DNA from: a virus
DNA: 25,243 nucleotides
Strand: one strand, 5' to 3'
Virus record (IMG/VR): IMGVR_UViG_3300020459_000063
Coordinates: 1 to 25,243 of that record
The notes under the pieces: model-generated
The model's input: only the letters and a program-made list of their open reading frames with translations
What the model was told of the DNA's origin: nothing
Databases searched by the model: none
Position numbers and translations under genes: made by a program
Shown here: in pieces, positions 22,162 to 25,243 of the stretch
Layout of the letters: each line of letters opens with the position of its first letter
Position numbering within the stretch: position 1 is the stretch's first letter

Positions 22162-22715
22162 TAAATAAATCTCCTACTATCTGCATAAACTTGTCCTACA
22201 GACGCCTTTTTAAATCTTTGTACAGGTAGATAAATTGCTGTTGCAGCCTCATCAGCATTTATTCTTAAAAAACCTGTCTGTACATATGCGTACAAATATT
22301 TCTTTATTGTTGGTTTTACTATTTTAACGTTCTTTACATCATCATAGGCAACTTCAAATCTTGTATTCTTATCAAATCTTCTATCAGACGCTGTTGCCTG
22401 CATACGTTCTAATAGTTTAAATCTCAATAGAGGTGGTAGATAGTGAAAGTTCATACCCATAAACCCACCTGATATTGGTTCTAATGGCAACACTAATGGG
22501 AACACGTCATAATAAGGTAGAGTTTTTCTTAATTTAGGATTGTACCCAAACAAGTTCAATCTACCTACGCTAGGACGACCATTTAGTTTGTTTTGTCTAA
22601 ACAATTGTCTAGCAGTTGTACCACTCGCTATCTTATTTACTTGCGTTCTATACCAAGTAGCAGATTTCTGAGCGTCTCCTGCTCTTTGTTTGATTGTATC
22701 AAATACACTTGCCAT
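22161..22715 (-). CDS. Conserved T4-type phage protein, 184 residues, function unassigned
   Basis: The sequence has a helical polar N-terminus (1-55) and a conserved-looking core: NPKLRKTLPYYDVFPLVLPLEP (about 59-80, in part), GGFMGMNFHYLPPLLRFKLL, then FEVAYDDVKN and KPTIKKYLYAYVQTGFLRI, ending in LPVQRFKKASVGQVYADSRRFI. I recall the LPYYD-FPL / GFxGxNFHYLP pattern from many T4-like phages, where the protein is uncharacterised. Its position at the head of the hub operon suggests a structural or assembly role. It overlaps gp54 by TAATG. Confidence 0.75.
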   Translation of the reverse strand: MASVFDTIKQRAGDAQKSATWYRTQVNKIASGTTARQLFRQNKLNGRPSVGRLNLFGYNPKLRKTLPYYDVFPLVLPLEPISGGFMGMNFHYLPPLLRFKLLERMQATASDRRFDKNTRFEVAYDDVKNVKIVKPTIKKYLYAYVQTGFLRINADEAATAIYLPVQRFKKASVGQVYADSRRFI

Positions 22716-22747
22716 ACTACTATTTATGTTGATAATAAATAGATTCT
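22716..22747. promoter_or_regulatory. Divergent start region between gp4 and the hub operon
   Basis: The 32-base gap has late-box-like sequences in both directions, CATAAATAG on the minus strand and AATAAATAG on the plus strand, each within about 15 bases of a start codon and each one base off TATAAATA. Neither start has a clear Shine-Dalgarno sequence. The two boxes may drive near-leaderless transcripts, but AT-rich chance matches are likely in such a gap. Confidence 0.3.
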
Positions 22748-23209
22748 ATGAAGAAGTTGAAGAATCCAGATAAACGCCCTTATTCAGGTATATACAAACC
22801 ACTCAACCCACAGAAATATAAAGGCAATGTAAACAACATTATTTATAGGTCTAGTTGGGAGAAACGTTTTATGATATATTGTGATAAAACTAGGGCTGTT
22901 GTGGAATGGGGTAGTGAAGAAATAGCAATATATTATCGTTCAGTTGACAATAGGCCACATAGATACTATCCTGACTTCTATATGAAAGTTAGACAATCAA
23001 ACGGCACGTTTAAGAAGTTCATTGTAGAGATTAAACCTAAAGCACAAACACGTAAACCTAAAAAACCTTTACGTGAAACTCGTACTTATAAAAATGCGTT
23101 GGTTACTTATGAGAGAAATAGAAGAAAGTGGTCAACGGCGTATGCTTGGTGTATTAAACGAAACATGAAATTTCTGATACTAACCGAAGATCATCTTAAA
23201 ACGTTTTAA
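22748..23209 (+). CDS. gp4: Head completion nuclease gp4 (gp50)
   Basis: The 153-residue protein matches T4 gp4 (150) throughout: KYKGNVNNIIYRSSWEKRF (Glu38), VEWGSEEIAIYY, RYYPDFYMK (Asp76), FIVEIKPK (Glu94, Lys96) and the C-terminal FLILTEDHL. These are the E-D-ExK residues of a TnsA-like PD-(D/E)XK nuclease fold. gp4 completes DNA-filled heads before tail joining. It is the only T4-core gene on the plus strand here, lies divergent from the hub operon and overlaps the convergent ApaLI-like gene by 14 bases at the 3' ends. Confidence 0.93.
   Translation: MKKLKNPDKRPYSGIYKPLNPQKYKGNVNNIIYRSSWEKRFMIYCDKTRAVVEWGSEEIAIYYRSVDNRPHRYYPDFYMKVRQSNGTFKKFIVEIKPKAQTRKPKKPLRETRTYKNALVTYERNRRKWSTAYAWCIKRNMKFLILTEDHLKTF
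22840..22847 (-). promoter_or_regulatory. T4-late-type TATAAATA box inside gp4, antisense
   Basis: An exact TATAAATA on the minus strand within the gp4 coding region; a start near 22834 would leave a leader of about 120 bases before the ATG at 22715. It is a possible promoter of the hub operon, but one match within a coding region could be chance. Confidence 0.35.
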
Positions 23210-23831
23210 AATCTTTTAATATTTGTAGTAAATCTATATCGGCCATTCGGTTGACGTATTCAAATGCTTTATCTTGTGTATAAGTTTGACCATACTTGTC
23301 GTAATAGTTTATAATCTGATTTTGAGCATTCAATGAGCGATCTAATTCTGGCATAAAAAATGTTAGTCTAATAGGTGTGTATCCCTTTTCAACTAATAAA
23401 TCTACTTTTCTATATTCTTTATTCTTATGGTCGCCGTCTGTGCCTGCATCCCGCCATTTGATTTCATATGCTAGTTTCTTATCGTGGTTTAGAACATCAA
23501 TCTCAAATCTATTAGGGTGTTGACCAGGGTTGTCAATGTATTCACTTTGACCACCTTCAACATCTTGTATAATAAATTTAACTGCTGTATCAAATATTCT
23601 TCCTGCGTTTGTGCTTAATATTCTTGCTCTATTGTGATACTTCTCCATCAATTCTATCTCTTTCTTATCGTAAAAGAGCTCATAAATTAAATGATGTTTG
23701 TTTGTAAAGCCATTCATTCTATCTTGTGTATCATTAATATTAGTCATAATCTTATTATGATAGCCAGAAATGATTTTATGAATATTGCTTTTGAAGTAGT
23801 CTTTAGGTCTATCTATTTTGATTGGTAACAT
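23196..23831 (-). CDS. ApaLI-like restriction endonuclease family protein
   Basis: The 211-residue protein carries a PD-(D/E)XK core at about 108-128: NRFEIDVLNH (Glu110/Asp112), then LAYEIKWRDA with Glu123 and Lys125, followed by DGDHKNKEYRKV. Together with the RILSTNAGRIFDTA segment (about 71-83) this fits the ApaLI-like type II endonuclease family as I remember it; ApaLI itself cuts GTGCAC. No methyltransferase gene lies in the window. It follows gp32 after a strong hairpin and has no clear ribosome site at the ATG used, so the true start may be internal (for example Met30). A replication or packaging nuclease is the alternative. Confidence 0.68.
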   Translation of the reverse strand: MLPIKIDRPKDYFKSNIHKIISGYHNKIMTNINDTQDRMNGFTNKHHLIYELFYDKKEIELMEKYHNRARILSTNAGRIFDTAVKFIIQDVEGGQSEYIDNPGQHPNRFEIDVLNHDKKLAYEIKWRDAGTDGDHKNKEYRKVDLLVEKGYTPIRLTFFMPELDRSLNAQNQIINYYDKYGQTYTQDKAFEYVNRMADIDLLQILKDFKTF

Positions 23832-23847
23832 ATTAGAGAAGTATTAT

Positions 23848-23867
23848 GGGTGGCCCGAAGGCCACCC
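23848..23867 (-). terminator. Hairpin with cUUCGg loop after gp32
   Basis: A perfect 8-base-pair GC-rich stem (GGGTGGCC / GGCCACCC) closed by a TTCG loop when read on the minus strand, starting 26 bases after the gp32 stop. This loop type is typical of T4 terminators. The following ATAATACTTC is a poor U-run, so termination may be partial and the hairpin may instead stabilise the gp32 mRNA 3' end. Confidence 0.7.
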
Positions 23868-23892
23868 TATTTGAGAAAGTGAGAGAGATAGA

Positions 23893-24792
23893 TTATGAAT
23901 CGTCTTCAGCTAGTTTACTAAAGTACGAAAGGTCATCGCTTTCGTTAGACGATTCAACTTTCTCTACCGAGTTGTTAGAAGACGTTGGTATGTCGTTACT
24001 GACAGGTGGGAGGTCAATATCTTCTACAGACTCGGTACTTCTTTGTCCAGTAAGGGTCTTATTCAGTTTCTCTTTGAGTTCGTCATAAGACTTGAAGTTA
24101 CTTGGATCAATGAAGGGCTTGAGAGCGTATTGAGATTGCCAAATCTTGTTAATCTCATCATCAGTATCCTTTAATTTACTGACTGGCTCAAATTCTGATT
24201 TATCATAATTCCAGTAGCCGTCTACCTTTCTGATTTTTAGTTTAAAGTTTGCACCTTCCCAAAAATCAAATGGGTTTACAGCCTTTTCATCTTCAAATGC
24301 TGGGTTCATTGCTTCAGTAATCTTATCAAAGATTTTCTTACCGAATTTAAACAAGAACACTTTGCCTTCATTCTCTGGATGTTTAGGATCAGATACTACA
24401 AAGATATTAGAATAGTAAGATAACTTTCTTTTTCTCTTTCTAGCAATTTCTTTATCGGCTTCTATGCCTGTATTCCACAACCTTGTGTTTTCTTCACTAA
24501 CAGGATCCTTTTTGTTTAGTGTAGTTAAAGAGTTTTCAATATACCATTGACCACCTGGTCCTTGAAACGCATGGTTCCAGACTCTCTGCCAAGGCATATC
24601 TTCGCCTTCTACAGCAGGTAAGAATCTTAATACTGCGTAACCATTGCCAGACTTATCTAGTTCAGGTTTCCATAACCTGTCGTCTTGGTACTTGTTTTTC
24701 TTTTCGGGTTGTTCTATTGTGTTTTCTAACTTCTTCGTTAGTACGTCAAAATTTGACTTTGACTTTTTTAGGGCTTCTAATGCACTTGACAT
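23893..24792 (-). CDS. gp32: Single-stranded DNA-binding protein gp32
   Basis: The 299-residue protein (T4 gp32 is 301) shows the core pattern LWKPELDKSGNGYAVLRFLP (about 40-59), YYSNIFVVSDPKHPENEGKVF (about 125-145), KFGKKIFDKI and DFWEGANFKLKIRKVDGYWNYDKSEF (about 173-200, in part), plus a basic N-terminus (LKKSKSN) for cooperative binding and an acidic C-terminus (ends DLSYFSKLAEDDS) for partner binding. It coats ssDNA in replication, recombination and repair. Unlike T4 gp32 it has no cysteine, so the zinc site is absent. AAGGAG lies before the ATG and a late-type box about 60 bases upstream. Confidence 0.95.
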   Translation of the reverse strand: MSSALEALKKSKSNFDVLTKKLENTIEQPEKKNKYQDDRLWKPELDKSGNGYAVLRFLPAVEGEDMPWQRVWNHAFQGPGGQWYIENSLTTLNKKDPVSEENTRLWNTGIEADKEIARKRKRKLSYYSNIFVVSDPKHPENEGKVFLFKFGKKIFDKITEAMNPAFEDEKAVNPFDFWEGANFKLKIRKVDGYWNYDKSEFEPVSKLKDTDDEINKIWQSQYALKPFIDPSNFKSYDELKEKLNKTLTGQRSTESVEDIDLPPVSNDIPTSSNNSVEKVESSNESDDLSYFSKLAEDDS

Positions 24793-24850
24793 TGTATTTT
24801 CTCCTTGTATATATTGTTGTACGTATTTGTATTAATGTAAGTATTACTAT

Positions 24851-24858
24851 TATTTATA
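24851..24858 (-). promoter_or_regulatory. T4-late-type promoter box for gp32
   Basis: An exact TATAAATA on the minus strand followed by ATAG; a start near 24845 would give a leader of about 53 bases that contains AAGGAGA before the ATG. The rest of the gap 24793-24890 shows nothing else I can name. Confidence 0.55.
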
Positions 24859-24890
24859 CTGGCAACATACTCAACCATTATAATATTGTA

Positions 24891-25243
24891 TCACCATTTA
24901 CTGATATTGTCAAGCAGCTGTGCTTGAGTAATATATGTTAAATTCTTCTCGTTTCCTAGTAGTTTTTGATTAGTTGTATTGTCATCATCTGCCTTGTTTA
25001 CCTTATAAAATGACACTTTAGGGTTGTCTTTCAATACTCGTAACCACTCTGCTTCCCATACACCTGTAGGTTGGGGTTCATAATGTGCTGATGAGTAGTT
25101 TTTAGTGCCTTTGTACATATTATTAAACAACTTTGTATCTGATCTTAAATCCATACCTATCATATACACCTCATCTAGTTCACTATATTTACATGCAACA
25201 TGGCCTGCTGTAGCACCAGCATGATAACCTGGGTCTTCCCATT
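24891..25243 (-). CDS. Unknown Rossmann-like protein (partial, N-terminus off window)
   Basis: The frame is open from the right window edge to TGA at 24891, so only the C-terminal 116 or so residues are seen. The segment begins WEDPGYHAGATAGHVACKY, then LDEVYMIGMDLRSD and LFNNMYKGTKNY. The G-x-T/A-A...C pattern followed by a hydrophobic strand ending in IGxDL recalls the MptE/DUF115-like Rossmann proteins often found near LPS or motility genes, and similar proteins occur in T4-type marine phages. The function is not known. It precedes gp32 on the same strand, separated by 98 bases with a promoter. Confidence 0.65.
   Translation of the reverse strand, partial: WEDPGYHAGATAGHVACKYSELDEVYMIGMDLRSDTKLFNNMYKGTKNYSSAHYEPQPTGVWEAEWLRVLKDNPKVSFYKVNKADDDNTTNQKLLGNEKNLTYITQAQLLDNISKW

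Noticed and set aside
1-25243. tRNA genes, CRISPR arrays, insertion sequences, integrase or attachment sites
   Set aside because: No cloverleaf-like sequence, regularly spaced repeat array, transposase or integrase was seen; gene packing leaves almost no free space.

Overview
The window is a piece of an AT-rich, T4-type myovirus genome. Fourteen genes on the minus strand belong to T4 structural or replication families: baseplate wedge (gp53, PAAR spike tip, gp25, gp6 and a large gp7-position protein), baseplate hub and tail tube start (gp5, gp27, gp48, gp54, gp26, gp29-type tape measure), head completion (gp4, on the plus strand) and gp32. The low GC, the short and often overlapping genes, the gp5 without lysozyme, the gp32 without zinc ligands, the IscA gene and the auxiliary enzymes look like marine cyanophages and SAR11 myophages. 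A marine host is therefore inferred, not proven.

Layout from left to right. 1-4733, minus: wedge module (large repeat-containing protein cut by the window edge, gp6, gp25, PAAR, a small basic protein). 4824-6567, plus: first auxiliary island behind a sigma-70-like promoter (membrane miniprotein, an unknown, a secreted serine hydrolase of the class C beta-lactamase fold). 6547-7335, minus: four very small genes behind a T4-late-type promoter. 7288-11638, plus: second auxiliary island (nitroreductase-like protein, radical SAM protein with an N-terminal cysteine module, lipoprotein, free-standing SPASM-like protein, radical SAM protein, QueC-like PP-loop ATPase). 11610-13040, minus: sulfotransferase-like protein, a membrane micropeptide, an IscA-type Fe-S carrier and a mini-lipoprotein. 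13106-22715, minus: tail and hub module gp5, gp27, gp53, gp48, tape measure, a membrane protein, gp26 with a probable -1 frameshift extension, gp54 and a conserved unknown. 22748-23209, plus: gp4. 23196-25243, minus: ApaLI-like nuclease, gp32, and the C-terminal end of another protein.

The structural genes are packed with TAATG overlaps or one-base gaps and look like late operons read leftward. The plus-strand islands carry bacterial -35/-10 promoters and look like early or host-polymerase-read cargo inserted between the wedge and hub modules, which separates gp5 from its PAAR tip by about 9 kb. The most notable signals are: (1) an unannotated -1 programmed frameshift at T_TTT_TTT near the end of gp26, preceded by an internal Shine-Dalgarno-like AAGGAG and opening a 63-codon extension, the G/GT tail-chaperone arrangement; (2) a compact Fe-S/radical-SAM/PP-loop gene set of unknown product with an IscA carrier nearby; (3) an orphan ApaLI-like endonuclease gene in a window where I found no GTGCAC site by eye.
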